The notes under the pieces are model-generated. The model ran no database searches. It worked only from the letters and a program-made list of their open reading frames with translations, and was not told the DNA's origin. Both the position numbers and the translations under genes were made by a program. This document shows positions 1-9,388 of a DNA stretch of 64,000 nucleotides, piece after piece. Location: the NCBI RefSeq assembly GCF_902493135.1, contig NZ_CABUOD010000003.1:1-64000 (forward strand). The letters run 5' to 3'. The stretch comes from an uncultured Parabacteroides sp. (lineage in GTDB: Bacteria > Bacteroidota > Bacteroidia > Bacteroidales > Tannerellaceae). Numbering within the stretch: position 1 is the stretch's first letter; the number at the start of each line of letters is the position of its first letter.

Positions 1-17
1 ACTTATAATATAGACTT

Positions 18-587
18 TTATTTTTTAAGCTGTGCTCTTTTATTAATTAAATACACAAAAAGCAACCATACAGCAAAAGTGAACAAGACCCTATGAAACT
101 CTATGTTTTTATTCTTATCTACTGTAGTAGCAAATGGTTTATTTTGAGGATTACTTATATTTGTCCATCCTCCATCTTCGCAATCCATAAAATAGACAAA
201 TTCCCTATTTGACCCACATGTTGTTATTTTAAAAACTCCGGCCAAATAACTATTAGTAACAGGTTTAGGATAATCAGCCCTTGCCGTTTTACTATATCCA
301 CTAACTTTAGCCAAATCAATTTTAGCTTTCAAATAATTAATAATTTCCTCGCTTGCTCTTGTTTCAGTCTCTTGAGTAGGTGTAATTTCATCTTTTTCGC
401 CCAAAACTTGGTAGCCTTTTAGCGTAAAATCATTCGTGCCATCCAATGATTCTTCATAACAGGCAACGAGTTGCTCTAATTCTGTTGACAACTCGGCATT
501 CTTATCAATGTCTTGCTGCAAGCTATCCTTTTCACAAGAAAAGAATAAAATAGAACATAAAACTGCTGGTAACAAAATTTTTCCCAT
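18..587 (-). CDS. putative lipoprotein with a C-terminal membrane segment
   Basis: I do not recognise the family. The 189-residue product begins with a lipoprotein signal ending in FFSC, so Cys18 is the likely lipidated residue and the protein should be exported. The middle is polar and acidic, with two cysteines near residues 125-136. The last 25 residues contain a hydrophobic stretch (about 167-181) followed by a basic tail, which is odd for a lipoprotein and suggests either a second membrane anchor or an altered 3' end. It diverges from the barrel gene at 751. The start fits the signal peptide. Function unknown. Confidence 0.6.
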   Translation of the reverse strand: MGKILLPAVLCSILFFSCEKDSLQQDIDKNAELSTELEQLVACYEESLDGTNDFTLKGYQVLGEKDEITPTQETETRASEEIINYLKAKIDLAKVSGYSKTARADYPKPVTNSYLAGVFKITTCGSNREFVYFMDCEDGGWTNISNPQNKPFATTVDKNKNIEFHRVLFTFAVWLLFVYLINKRAQLKK

Positions 588-718
588 ACACTTTCCGTAT
601 TAAATTAAATATTATGCAATATTATATCAAATTTATTCAATACAAACTTTTACATGTGTAATGATAGGCAACAAAAGTTAAATTTGCAAAAATAAACACA
701 TTGCGTTAATAACTTCAT

Positions 719-726
719 TATATTTG
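719..726 (+). promoter_or_regulatory. Bacteroidales -7 box for the 751 gene
   Basis: TATATTTG matches the TAnnTTTG -7 consensus of Bacteroidetes primary sigma promoters and lies 24 bases before the ATG. No clear TTTG -33 element is seen. Confidence 0.45.
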
Positions 727-750
727 ATACAACTATAAAAAGAGAGTGAT

Positions 751-1386
751 ATGAAAAAGACATTTATTTTACTTGCATGTTTATTATTGTTTCCTATGTT
801 ATCACAATCACAGCTAAAATCGGGAATTGTAGCCGGTGGAGGTGATAGTTGGATGCATAAATCGAAAATCAATACTCTGTTATCATCAGGAGAAAGAAAT
901 TTGAAATGGGACCATCGTTTTAGTTTTAATGTCGGATATCAATTCCAATATGAATTTAAAAATCATTTTTTAATTGATGCAGCTCTATTGTATCAAGCAA
1001 GGAGAGTGAACATAGCTTTCCAAGAGCAAAGAATTTATCCTAACCTTGATTATGGTGAACAGCAACCGGGAGGTGCTATTTACGATAAAACAAAATTATT
1101 TAACGGGTTATCGTTAAATATTGTTACCGGTTATAAACTTTGGAAAGGGTTAAAGGCTGGAATTGGAATGGAACCGACTATTTATTTTAATACGAAAGCC
1201 AAAGACAATTTGGAGAATAATAAATTCGACATACCTCTTGTTATGAAAGTCGGTTATGATTTCAACTGGTTCCAAGTCGATCTGTCTTACAAAAATGGAT
1301 TTAAACGGATTTACTGGAATCATGTAGTCGGCAATACGGAAACAAGAGACCTGCAATTATCGATTTTTGTCCCGTTTTTCAAATGA
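751..1386 (+). CDS. outer-membrane beta-barrel protein
   Basis: The 211-residue protein has a Sec signal peptide (basic MKK, hydrophobic core, likely cleavage near residue 20 at SQS/Q). It continues as alternating aromatic-hydrophobic strands separated by polar turns and ends in Phe-Lys after a VPFF motif, the usual look of a small Bacteroidales outer-membrane barrel. It probably has 8 strands in the outer membrane. No enzymatic residues are evident and no partner gene is adjacent; the neighbour at 18-587 is divergent. The family-level call is fairly safe, but the specific role is unknown. Confidence 0.65.
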   Translation: MKKTFILLACLLLFPMLSQSQLKSGIVAGGGDSWMHKSKINTLLSSGERNLKWDHRFSFNVGYQFQYEFKNHFLIDAALLYQARRVNIAFQEQRIYPNLDYGEQQPGGAIYDKTKLFNGLSLNIVTGYKLWKGLKAGIGMEPTIYFNTKAKDNLENNKFDIPLVMKVGYDFNWFQVDLSYKNGFKRIYWNHVVGNTETRDLQLSIFVPFFK

Positions 1387-1868
1387 TGGGCTGACATGGG
1401 AAAGGAGGTGGACAATAGTTTGGGGGATGGTTTATGCGAAAGGGTAAACAAATATATCATGATTACTTGTCTAAAATACCTGTGAAAGTTCCAATAATAC
1501 CATTTTAAGAACTGGAAGCTCTTAAAAAAGGCAGTTTCACTACTGACATTTTAATCACATCTTCGACCTTCCAGGCAGCTTTTTTTTCACACCAATCATT
1601 TTATATAACAAATAAAAGAAACAACATCAGGGATAATACGAGCAAAATAACAATTCCAAGCCACTCCTCCTTCCTCTATTTACAGTTACCTTAGAAAGGT
1701 ATGGATGAAAGCCAATCTCTGTACGGCTAACATAACAGATTGTCAATTTGCTATCAAGGCAACCACACTGAAACGTTTTTCATGCAGCTACAAATTTTAA
1801 TGCGGTTACCCGAATTTCATCCAGAATAACCGCACTTAAATTACATTGAAAGATCAAAATAACAGAGA
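1387..1868. other. 482-bp intergenic region with a degenerate coding remnant
   Basis: No intact gene is visible. On the minus strand, roughly 1550-1665, one frame reads a membrane-like stretch (GIVILLVLSLMLFLLFVI) that stops. Shifted by one base, the next frame reads MIGVKKKLPGRSKM and stops. Together these look like a 40-residue single-pass membrane protein broken by a one-base frameshift, but no start codon is clear, so this is weak. The terminator hairpin of the 1869 gene lies at 1801-1834. Confidence 0.3.
1801..1834 (-). terminator. hairpin downstream of the phosphoesterase gene
   Basis: TGCGGTTA and TAACCGCA form a perfect 8-bp stem 35 bases past the stop of the minus-strand phosphoesterase. 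The following minus-strand bases are A/T-rich but not a pure T run. Confidence 0.5.
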
Positions 1869-3044
1869 TTATTTTGCCGTATATGACTTTTTTGTAACGA
1901 CTTTACCATCCAAATCAAGAACCACCAGATTCATCTGACTACCATCAGTCTCCACAGAAACCACACTGTTATTTGAATTTACCAATACCGGAAATTTGAT
2001 ACCGGTACTCGGTTCCTCATATTTGTTCCGATGGAGGTGTCCGCATAGCATCAGATCCACTCCAAGTTCATTCAGGATAGGTACGAATTTCTTCAAGACA
2101 TCTTTCTGACCATGCCAGATATTAAGATCGGCAGAAGGAGGCATATGTGCAATGACAACTTTAAATTTAGCCTGTTTGAAATCTTCATTTTTATATAATT
2201 CCTTCATCCATTCCACCTGGTCCGTACGGTAACCGTCATAATCGGTAATACCGCTGTACTCGATATCGGAATCCGGTTTGTCCTCCCCCGTATCCAACAT
2301 AATGAAACATACAGGTCCCTGCCTGAAAAGATAATACAGGAACGGTTCTTTCGGAGAGAAATATTTCTGAAACGAAGTAGCAAATACTCCCCGGGTTTCA
2401 TGATTGCCACGTGCATAGTACATTGGCTTTTCAGAAGCAAACAAATCAATACTTTCTTTCATGAACCCGTTGAAAATAGTTTCCCGATCCTGAAACACAG
2501 AGACCATATCCCCATTAAAAATAATCAAGTCCTTATCTTTATAGCCGGCAGCATTCAGCAGTTTCGTGATAATACCTTCACGACCATGAATATCATTAAT
2601 CATCGCAAAACTTGTCTCTTTCTTCTGCGAATCACAAGTTGTAAACGTCAATGCTTTCTTTTTATAGACATCCGAGGCTGCTACACGTCCGTATATGACA
2701 GAAATACCTTCATGCGACAAGACTTCCTGCGCATAGATGCGATACCGGTATGTCGTACCGGGCGTCAGGCCTTTGACCTTAACTGTATGAAGTAAAGAGG
2801 TGTTCTTAACTCCGTTAGTCGTATCGAAATATTTAGGCCGTTCCTCTCCGTAATAATGCGTTCCATCATCCGGAGCCAATTCCACCCAACCGATGGAAGG
2901 TTTATCCGCCTCCCAGACAATGGTCGCTTCATTCTCTTTTACATTCTGCAAATAAGGTCCGTAAAGAATCTTTATCTGCGCAGTTGCCACCTGAGTGGCA
3001 ACTGTGAGTAGAAGGGAATATATCAATTTTTTAATATACTTCAT
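1869..3044 (-). CDS. secreted calcineurin-like metallophosphoesterase with purple-acid-phosphatase-type N domain
   Basis: The 391-residue product has a signal peptide cleaved near residue 22 (ATA/QIK), then a fibronectin-like domain (about 25-135, including the GLTPGTTYRYRI strand) as in purple acid phosphatases, then a calcineurin-like catalytic domain. Metal-binding motifs are visible in order: NDIHG (about 150), FNGDM (about 178), GNHE (about 213), IAHMPP (about 299) and CGHLH (about 336). It probably hydrolyses a phosphate mono- or diester in the periplasm or at the surface. It is the last gene of the sigma-fecR-susC-susD locus, 23 bp after susD, so it probably acts on what that pair imports. 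Confidence 0.82.
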   Translation of the reverse strand: MKYIKKLIYSLLLTVATQVATAQIKILYGPYLQNVKENEATIVWEADKPSIGWVELAPDDGTHYYGEERPKYFDTTNGVKNTSLLHTVKVKGLTPGTTYRYRIYAQEVLSHEGISVIYGRVAASDVYKKKALTFTTCDSQKKETSFAMINDIHGREGIITKLLNAAGYKDKDLIIFNGDMVSVFQDRETIFNGFMKESIDLFASEKPMYYARGNHETRGVFATSFQKYFSPKEPFLYYLFRQGPVCFIMLDTGEDKPDSDIEYSGITDYDGYRTDQVEWMKELYKNEDFKQAKFKVVIAHMPPSADLNIWHGQKDVLKKFVPILNELGVDLMLCGHLHRNKYEEPSTGIKFPVLVNSNNSVVSVETDGSQMNLVVLDLDGKVVTKKSYTAK

Positions 3045-3067
3045 TGTAAATACGTTTTATTGATCTA

Positions 3068-4762
3068 TTAATAACCATCGTTCTGAACCAATTGAGGGTT
3101 CGCGTCCATTTCCGCCTGCATAATAGGCAGATGGAACTGCTTCTTGTCGAAATAACGCACTTCGACCAAACGGTCTTCGCGAGAAGCATTCACATCGATC
3201 ACGGCACGACGGTCCGGATCCGGTTCGTCATAATCGACGGTTCCGCACAAACGATACAAGTCACCCGGCATAACAGTCTCTGCCACTTTTCTTCCGGTCT
3301 TGGCTCCGGTCTTGTCGTATTCGTCCCAGCGAACGATATCTTCAAAACGGAACCCCTCACCGGCCAATTCTATCGTGCGTTCCCTTCTTACCAGTTCGCG
3401 TACTTTGGCCTGCGTATCGTATTTGGAACGGTCGACAGCGATATGACCTCCGCGCAAACGTAACCGGTCGATGATATTCATTGCTTCCTGCAAATCTTGG
3501 TTCAGTTCGACCAAACATTCGGCTTTCGTCAACAATATTTCCGCATACCGGAAGATGATCGGGCACAAGGCATCGTCGTTCATGGAAGTAGAATATTGTC
3601 CTTGGTTAGGATACAAATATTTAGCCCACAACATTCCGGTATGAGAGGCATTATCTGCCGCCGTATAATAATCCTTATTGGAAGAACCATCCGGCAAGGT
3701 CTTATCAAGCGTATTGAAAATTCGTGGCACGCCATTGCGTCCAACCCAATCCAATCCGGAATAGATAACCGTATTTTTCAATCGCGGATCACGATTATAG
3801 AACGGATGGACCGGATCATAGCCGGAACCGGCTTCATCGATCAACTTGCCATCCGCCATTTCAAACATATCAACCATGTTTTGAGTCGGTACAAAAGAGG
3901 CCCAACCGCCATCCGAATTGTTATAGAAACGGATCACATCACCATATTTATAGGTAGTTTGAACATGTTCGTAAGTGCAAATAATTTCCTTCGAATCCTG
4001 TCCTGCCATAGAAAACATATTCAGGAAATCGGGATCTAACTCATACTGATTCAATGCTATTACTTTATTAGCAGCATCCAAAGCCTCTTCATAATTCCCC
4101 CACAACAAATTGAAGCGAGCGATCATCGAAAGGACTATACCTTTTGCAATACGTCCCTTTGCAGCCGGTTTCTCTGCTATATGTTCGGCACTCCACATCA
4201 AGTCATTCATAGCATGTTCTTTCACTTTTGCTTCCGGTTCGCGCGGTAGTTTGGCATCGTCGGCCGTTGCAGGAACAAAATCCATGATAACGGCATCCCC
4301 ATACCAGGTAGCCAGATAAGCATGGCTATATCCCCGAATTGCACGCACTTGCGCCAGAAAATCATTCTTCTCCGTTTCCGTCATAGCGGAAGCCGGAACC
4401 AAATCGATATTTTCAATTACGAAATTACAACGGCGTATCGTTTCATACTGCCTCCAATAATTCGGAGCCGCAGTAGGAGAAACGCTGCCTCTCCCCATGT
4501 TTCTCATGTTAGAAGCGTTCGTATAATTGAAACCGATATCCGAATAGCTGTCTTCGTAGAAGATAAACTTCGAGCCGACATAGTTATTGACCCACCAATT
4601 ATAGGCGGCAGTTACAGCGGCATCGACATCCTCGGAAGTGTTCCAGAATGTGTTTGTAGTCAACTGATCTTTCGGATTCAGATCAAAGAAATCATCACAA
4701 GAAGTAAAGGCTCCTGCCCCGGCAAGACAAAGAGCGAGACTTAATATTTGTTTTAGTTTCAT
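3068..4762 (-). CDS. SusD/RagB-family nutrient-binding outer-membrane lipoprotein
   Basis: The 564-residue protein has a lipobox (FTSC, Cys22) followed by DDFFDLNPKD, the typical mature start of SusD proteins. TPR-like helices follow (motifs such as IRGYSHAYLATWYGD near 143-157 and AEILLTKAECLVELN near 408-422), and the end has the usual RRERTIELAGEGFRFEDIVRW block. SusD proteins cap the SusC barrel and bind the nutrient outside the cell. The start is 11 bp from the susC stop, so the two are co-transcribed. No glycoside hydrolase is in the locus; the only enzyme is the phosphoesterase at 1869. Confidence 0.95.
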   Translation of the reverse strand: MKLKQILSLALCLAGAGAFTSCDDFFDLNPKDQLTTNTFWNTSEDVDAAVTAAYNWWVNNYVGSKFIFYEDSYSDIGFNYTNASNMRNMGRGSVSPTAAPNYWRQYETIRRCNFVIENIDLVPASAMTETEKNDFLAQVRAIRGYSHAYLATWYGDAVIMDFVPATADDAKLPREPEAKVKEHAMNDLMWSAEHIAEKPAAKGRIAKGIVLSMIARFNLLWGNYEEALDAANKVIALNQYELDPDFLNMFSMAGQDSKEIICTYEHVQTTYKYGDVIRFYNNSDGGWASFVPTQNMVDMFEMADGKLIDEAGSGYDPVHPFYNRDPRLKNTVIYSGLDWVGRNGVPRIFNTLDKTLPDGSSNKDYYTAADNASHTGMLWAKYLYPNQGQYSTSMNDDALCPIIFRYAEILLTKAECLVELNQDLQEAMNIIDRLRLRGGHIAVDRSKYDTQAKVRELVRRERTIELAGEGFRFEDIVRWDEYDKTGAKTGRKVAETVMPGDLYRLCGTVDYDEPDPDRRAVIDVNASREDRLVEVRYFDKKQFHLPIMQAEMDANPQLVQNDGY

Positions 4763-4773
4763 ATTACAATCAT

Positions 4774-7700
4774 TTAAAACGTTACATTAACACCGATTGA
4801 ATGGCTTTTATTAATCGGATAAATATCCAAATTGCCAGAAGAAGACTCAGGATCTGCATTGAAAGGCAGACTGTCAAAAGTAAAGAGATTCTCGCCTGTA
4901 TAATAAATCTTCGCATTGGCGATACCCAATTTATTCGTAACAGCCTTCGGGAACGTATAACTGAAATTGATATTCTTAATACGCAAATAATCCGTATTCA
5001 TAGCCCAGAAAGAAGAACGGCATTTATTAGGTGCACTAACGGAATTTTCTTCCAAGAACAAACGAGGCCATTCTGTGTTCGTATTTTCAGGAGTCCAAGC
5101 CTCCAGCCAGTTCGTACTCGGATGAGAAGTATCACCAATAAAGGAACCGACAACATCTCTTGTGAAATAGCGATTTGTGCCTGTCACACCTTGCATAAAT
5201 ACCGACAAATCAAAATTTTTCCATCCTGCACTCAACGTCAGACCATAAGTCGTTTTCGGTTGTTGTGTACCTTTGATCACACGATCTTTTGAGGAAAGTT
5301 TCCCGTCTCCGTCTGCATCCTTAATACGAAAATCACCCGCTTTGAAAGGAGCGGACCACGGATTACCATATTGCTTTTCATAAGCAGCAGCCTCTTCATC
5401 ACTCTGGAATAATCCGTCTACCTCATAGACATAAAATGATTGATAGGGTGCACCGACACGGTTAATCAGATAATCGTCGATAATCTCATTGACACCGGCC
5501 AAATCCAACAACTTATTCTTATTATAGGAAAAATTCGCATTGACACCCATTCTCCAATCCTTATTGAAGGAATGGTTCCAGGCGAGACTTGCTTCCACAC
5601 CGCTGTTTCGTAAAGAACCTTTGTTGTCCTGATACGTCCCCGATATACCGAATGTATCGGAAACGGGAATATCCATAATGATGTCGGATGTCTTACGGTT
5701 ATAATATTCGGCACTCAACATAAACTCGTTCAAGAAATTGGCATCAAAACCGATCCCCCAGTTTGTCGAATTTTCCCAGGAAATAGTCGTTACCTTATGG
5801 CTTACAACCGTGATACCCTGGTGAACCGTTCCACCGAACGGGAAGTTTTTACCAATATATAAAGTAGGCAAATAGGGATAATATTCATCCGATACGGCAT
5901 CCTGGTTTCCGAGCAATCCCCAAGATCCTCTGAACTTCAATGACTGCAACCAGCTACGCGTATTTTCCATAAAATCTTCTTCCGAAATACGCCATCCGGC
6001 AGAGAAAGACGGGAAATATCCCCAACGATAGCCCTTTGCAAAGCGGGAAGAAGCATCGGCACGGAAATTAGCTTCCAACAGGTATTTGCCTTTGTAGTCG
6101 TAATTGAGACGTCCGAAGTAAGACAATAAAGCCAGTTCACGAGAATAACCGCTATTGGTTTGCGTCGAAGAATCGCCACCGTTCAAATCGGTTACTTCAC
6201 TGTTCGGAAAACTCTTACGGAAGGCTTCTAATTTCCGGTAATCATACTTTTCGATCTTATAACCAGCCATCGCTTTGAAATGATGGTCCTGGTTAAAAGT
6301 CTTGTCGTAATTCAACAATGCATCCAACGTATAACGGCTCCATCTCGAAATCGTTTCCGTCAACTGATCCGGTCCGTGATAATTAACGTCGTCATACCAA
6401 CATTCCTTGCGATAATCTTTTGTTTCCTTAATATTCGTCACATAAGCGCCCTGCAATGTAAAAGTCAGGCCGTCTATAATATGATAGTCAAAGGCCAGCA
6501 CCCCAGAGAAGTTCTGCTGCAAATGATATTTCCGGCTGTCGATATCCAACCAAGCAGCCGGGTTTCCATCCGATATCGAACCGTAAGAACCATCTTCTTT
6601 TTTATATGGAATCCAGGGAGCTATACGATTGGCTTGCCATATAAGTTGGTTAGAACCTCCTCCATAAGATGCATTTGGTTCGGAATACTGATTATGGATA
6701 AAGGCCATATTCGTACGCATCGTAAATTTATCCGATAACTTAATATCCAAATTCGTACGCAGATTGAACTGGGAACGGTCGGAATTCTTCATCGTTCCCT
6801 CCTGTCCTAAAAAGCCGGCCGAAGCCATGTATTTCACATCCTCGGAACCTCCGCTGACATTAAGATTATGTTTATGCAGAAAGCCAGTCCGGTAAATATA
6901 GTCTGTCCAAACCGTATTCGGATGGCCATAAGGGTCTGTTCCATCCTGAAATAAACGGAGATCGTCATCTGTAAAACGGGGAGATGCGCCGTCCTGTGTC
7001 AACAACTGGTTATACAAACGAGCATAATCATAAGAGCTCAGGCGATCGATCAAAGTCGACACATTCGAAAAACTGACATTACCATTGTAAGAGACTGTCG
7101 CTTTACCGGTTTTCCCCCGTTTGGTCGTAACCAGGATTACGCCATTGGCAGCCTTAGAACCATAGATGGCAGCCGAGGCTGCATCTTTTAAAACAGAAAT
7201 AGATTCGATATCGTTCGGATCGATCGAATCGAAAGTTCCGGTTTCAATACCATCCACCAAAATATACGGATTGGCGTTGTTCAAGGTACCCACCCCGCGA
7301 ACACGGATAGTCGAACCGTCATCACCGGGCCTTCCCGTTCCGGATGTTATCGTAACCCCCGGAGTCAATCCTTGGAGAGCGGAAGATACATTCGTCACCG
7401 GCCGGTTGATCAATTCGTCTTTGCCAATCGTGCTCACTGCACCGGTAAGATTCACTTTTGTTTGTGTACCATAACCGACAACAACCACCTCATCCAGATT
7501 CTGAGTATCTTCGTGAATCGTAATTTTATAATTGTTTTTTCCTTTTGCGACGGCAACCTCCTGGTCTACATAACCGATATAGGAAATCATCAATATCGCA
7601 CCGTCTTCAATGCCTTCCAATGTAAAATCACCGTCGACATTTGTCACCGTACCGACCCCGGCACTTCCTTTCACAATGACATTCGCCCCGATAACGGGAA

Positions 7701-8103
7701 GGCCGGTATTATCGACGACCGTACCTCTGATTGTCTTTCTGACTTGTTGAACACTTGCCAAAGACACACTTTTTGTCTTGACGTTATCTTGCAGGAAAAT
7801 CCGGTTATCGACTATCCGATAAGAAATATCCGTATTCTTAAATACTTTCTTTAAAACACTTTCGATGTGTTCATTTTTTACACGGACAGATACTCTTGAG
7901 ATTTCTTTACTCAAGATGGATTCATCATAAGAAAATTCATAACCCGTTTGCTGACTGATGCTTTGTATGACCCTACCTACAGTTGTCCTATTCAAAGACA
8001 ATTCCAGATTCACATACAAAGTATTCGCTTCATTTGCCGCCATTACAGGCGATGCTGCGACTAAGAATGCAGATAATGTCGCAATAGATACTTTTTTATT
8101 CAT
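4774..8103 (-). CDS. SusC/RagA-family TonB-dependent transporter with STN signalling domain
   Basis: The 1109-residue protein has, in order: a signal peptide (about 1-22), an STN domain (about 26-105; TTVGRVIQSISQQTGYEFSY), a carboxypeptidase-regulatory-like domain (about 125-205), a TonB-box-like segment with DEVVVVGYGTQ near 205-215, a plug (VRGVGTLNNANPYILVDG) and a long barrel ending in Phe. The STN domain is the hallmark of transporters that signal through a FecR anti-sigma factor, which matches the fecR and sigma genes immediately upstream. It imports an unidentified ligand with the SusD partner at 3068. Confidence 0.96.
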   Translation of the reverse strand: MNKKVSIATLSAFLVAASPVMAANEANTLYVNLELSLNRTTVGRVIQSISQQTGYEFSYDESILSKEISRVSVRVKNEHIESVLKKVFKNTDISYRIVDNRIFLQDNVKTKSVSLASVQQVRKTIRGTVVDNTGLPVIGANVIVKGSAGVGTVTNVDGDFTLEGIEDGAILMISYIGYVDQEVAVAKGKNNYKITIHEDTQNLDEVVVVGYGTQTKVNLTGAVSTIGKDELINRPVTNVSSALQGLTPGVTITSGTGRPGDDGSTIRVRGVGTLNNANPYILVDGIETGTFDSIDPNDIESISVLKDAASAAIYGSKAANGVILVTTKRGKTGKATVSYNGNVSFSNVSTLIDRLSSYDYARLYNQLLTQDGASPRFTDDDLRLFQDGTDPYGHPNTVWTDYIYRTGFLHKHNLNVSGGSEDVKYMASAGFLGQEGTMKNSDRSQFNLRTNLDIKLSDKFTMRTNMAFIHNQYSEPNASYGGGSNQLIWQANRIAPWIPYKKEDGSYGSISDGNPAAWLDIDSRKYHLQQNFSGVLAFDYHIIDGLTFTLQGAYVTNIKETKDYRKECWYDDVNYHGPDQLTETISRWSRYTLDALLNYDKTFNQDHHFKAMAGYKIEKYDYRKLEAFRKSFPNSEVTDLNGGDSSTQTNSGYSRELALLSYFGRLNYDYKGKYLLEANFRADASSRFAKGYRWGYFPSFSAGWRISEEDFMENTRSWLQSLKFRGSWGLLGNQDAVSDEYYPYLPTLYIGKNFPFGGTVHQGITVVSHKVTTISWENSTNWGIGFDANFLNEFMLSAEYYNRKTSDIIMDIPVSDTFGISGTYQDNKGSLRNSGVEASLAWNHSFNKDWRMGVNANFSYNKNKLLDLAGVNEIIDDYLINRVGAPYQSFYVYEVDGLFQSDEEAAAYEKQYGNPWSAPFKAGDFRIKDADGDGKLSSKDRVIKGTQQPKTTYGLTLSAGWKNFDLSVFMQGVTGTNRYFTRDVVGSFIGDTSHPSTNWLEAWTPENTNTEWPRLFLEENSVSAPNKCRSSFWAMNTDYLRIKNINFSYTFPKAVTNKLGIANAKIYYTGENLFTFDSLPFNADPESSSGNLDIYPINKSHSIGVNVTF

Positions 8104-8266
8104 ACCATGTGATTCGTTTTTGTTAGTACTATTAAAAATGAGTTAACTTTTTAACGGGTTCTCTCGTACCCGCCAATAACACTTCCCATACCGGACAGCG
8201 TTTTTTAATTAACCGCTGCAAAGAAACATCTCCGATATTACGGAACCGTTTACATCAGATTACATT

Positions 8267-9309
8267 TCAATTTCCCATAGACATACATTTTTTTGTTTGT
8301 TTTTCAGATATATAAATTTCGGAATTCTCAATCCGATAGGTAATCGGCGCCAGATAGCACAGTTGCTCCAGGACATCCGGCAAACGCTCGTCTTCATTGA
8401 TCACGCAACGAAACCTGCGTTGAGCCAACTTCGACGACTCGATATTTACATTTACATTATATTTGATTGATAATTGGTTGGCGATTTCACGAAGTGTAGT
8501 ATTCTCGAAAACCAGTTGGTTAAAGCGCCATGTAGCACAGACATTCACATCGACATGCTCCGTAAAACAAGTATTTTCATTCAGGGAAAAAGTAACTCGT
8601 TCTCCCGGATTCATTTCTAAAATATTCTTTCCGTTCAGGGTTTGTAAACTGATACTGCCTCTTACTAAAATAGTTTCGACAGTCTTATTCGCGGCGTCGA
8701 CATTAACATTAAAGGAGGTTCCGTGTACCTCAACCTTCACATAATCGGTAGCAACGATAAATAGTGATTTTGCATTCTTTGCGATGTCAAAGAATGCTTC
8801 TCCTTGCAGGGAGAAGCATTCTTTGCGATGTCAAAGAATGCTTCTCCTTGCAGGGAGACCGTTCGGTTGACGACACTGAATGACTGCGGTATTTTCAATA
8901 CCGAATTCCCCCTCAACCAAACAACCGAACCATCATCCAACGCTACTTTTTTCACGCCTTCACTATCGCCTAAAGCTATAGTCATATAAGTTTCCGGCTT
9001 AAAATAATTCCATCCGACAGACGAAAACGAAACAAGCAGTAGAATAACAGCTGCATATTTCAACAAAGAACGGACAGTTCCATAACGCCTTGTCCGATTA
9101 ATCCGGGCATTTATCTTTTCCAAAGCCCTATCTATCCGCTCGTTGTCCGCATACTTCGCAGCATTCCACGAAAGACGTAAACGGAATACTTCAGAAAAAA
9201 CAGTTTCATTCTCAGTCGACAAATCACGCCATCTCATCACCTCCTCCATTTCTTCCGAGGAGAGGTTGCCAACCAAATATTTTGCCAAAAGTGCGTAATT
9301 GAACTCCAT
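8267..9309 (-). pseudogene. FecR-family anti-sigma factor, frameshifted by a tandem duplication
   Basis: The N part (9309 downward, 190 codons before the stop) has a cytoplasmic sigma-binding helix bundle, a membrane segment (about 84-101, YAAVILLLVSFSSVGWNYF) and the start of the FecR domain (VALDDGSVVWLRGNS, VSLQGEAFFDIAKNA). It then goes out of frame inside a direct repeat at 8772-8858. The rest (FecR domain plus the DUF4974-like C domain, with LREIANQLSIKYNV) reads from about 8770 to 8267. The span is 1043 bp; taking out 44 bp leaves 999 bp, exactly 333 codons, and joins AKNA to KSLFIVATDYVKVEVHGT, a normal FecR sequence. As it stands the protein keeps its sigma-binding and membrane parts but loses the periplasmic sensing domain. 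A sequencing error cannot be ruled out without reads. Confidence 0.9.
8772..8858. repeat. 43-bp direct tandem repeat inside fecR
   Basis: Positions 8772-8814 and 8816-8858 are identical (43 bp) and separated by a single A at 8815, giving a 44-bp insertion. The unit contains GCATTCTTT/AAAGAATGC and CTTCTCC/GGAGAAG inverted repeats. The duplicated form makes a perfect 15-bp stem (8810-8824 with 8833-8847, 8-base loop). Confidence 0.97.
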
Positions 9310-9388
9310 TTTATACTTTGTTATATAAGCTAAACGACCGACAACGAAAAACTACTGAGCAAAAATGACTTTTTTTTGTTTATTCTTA

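Noticed and set aside
8267..8740. separate small gene for the C-terminal half of FecR starting at GTG
   Set aside because: No ribosome site or signal exists; the frame rejoins the upstream half exactly when one 44-bp repeat is removed.
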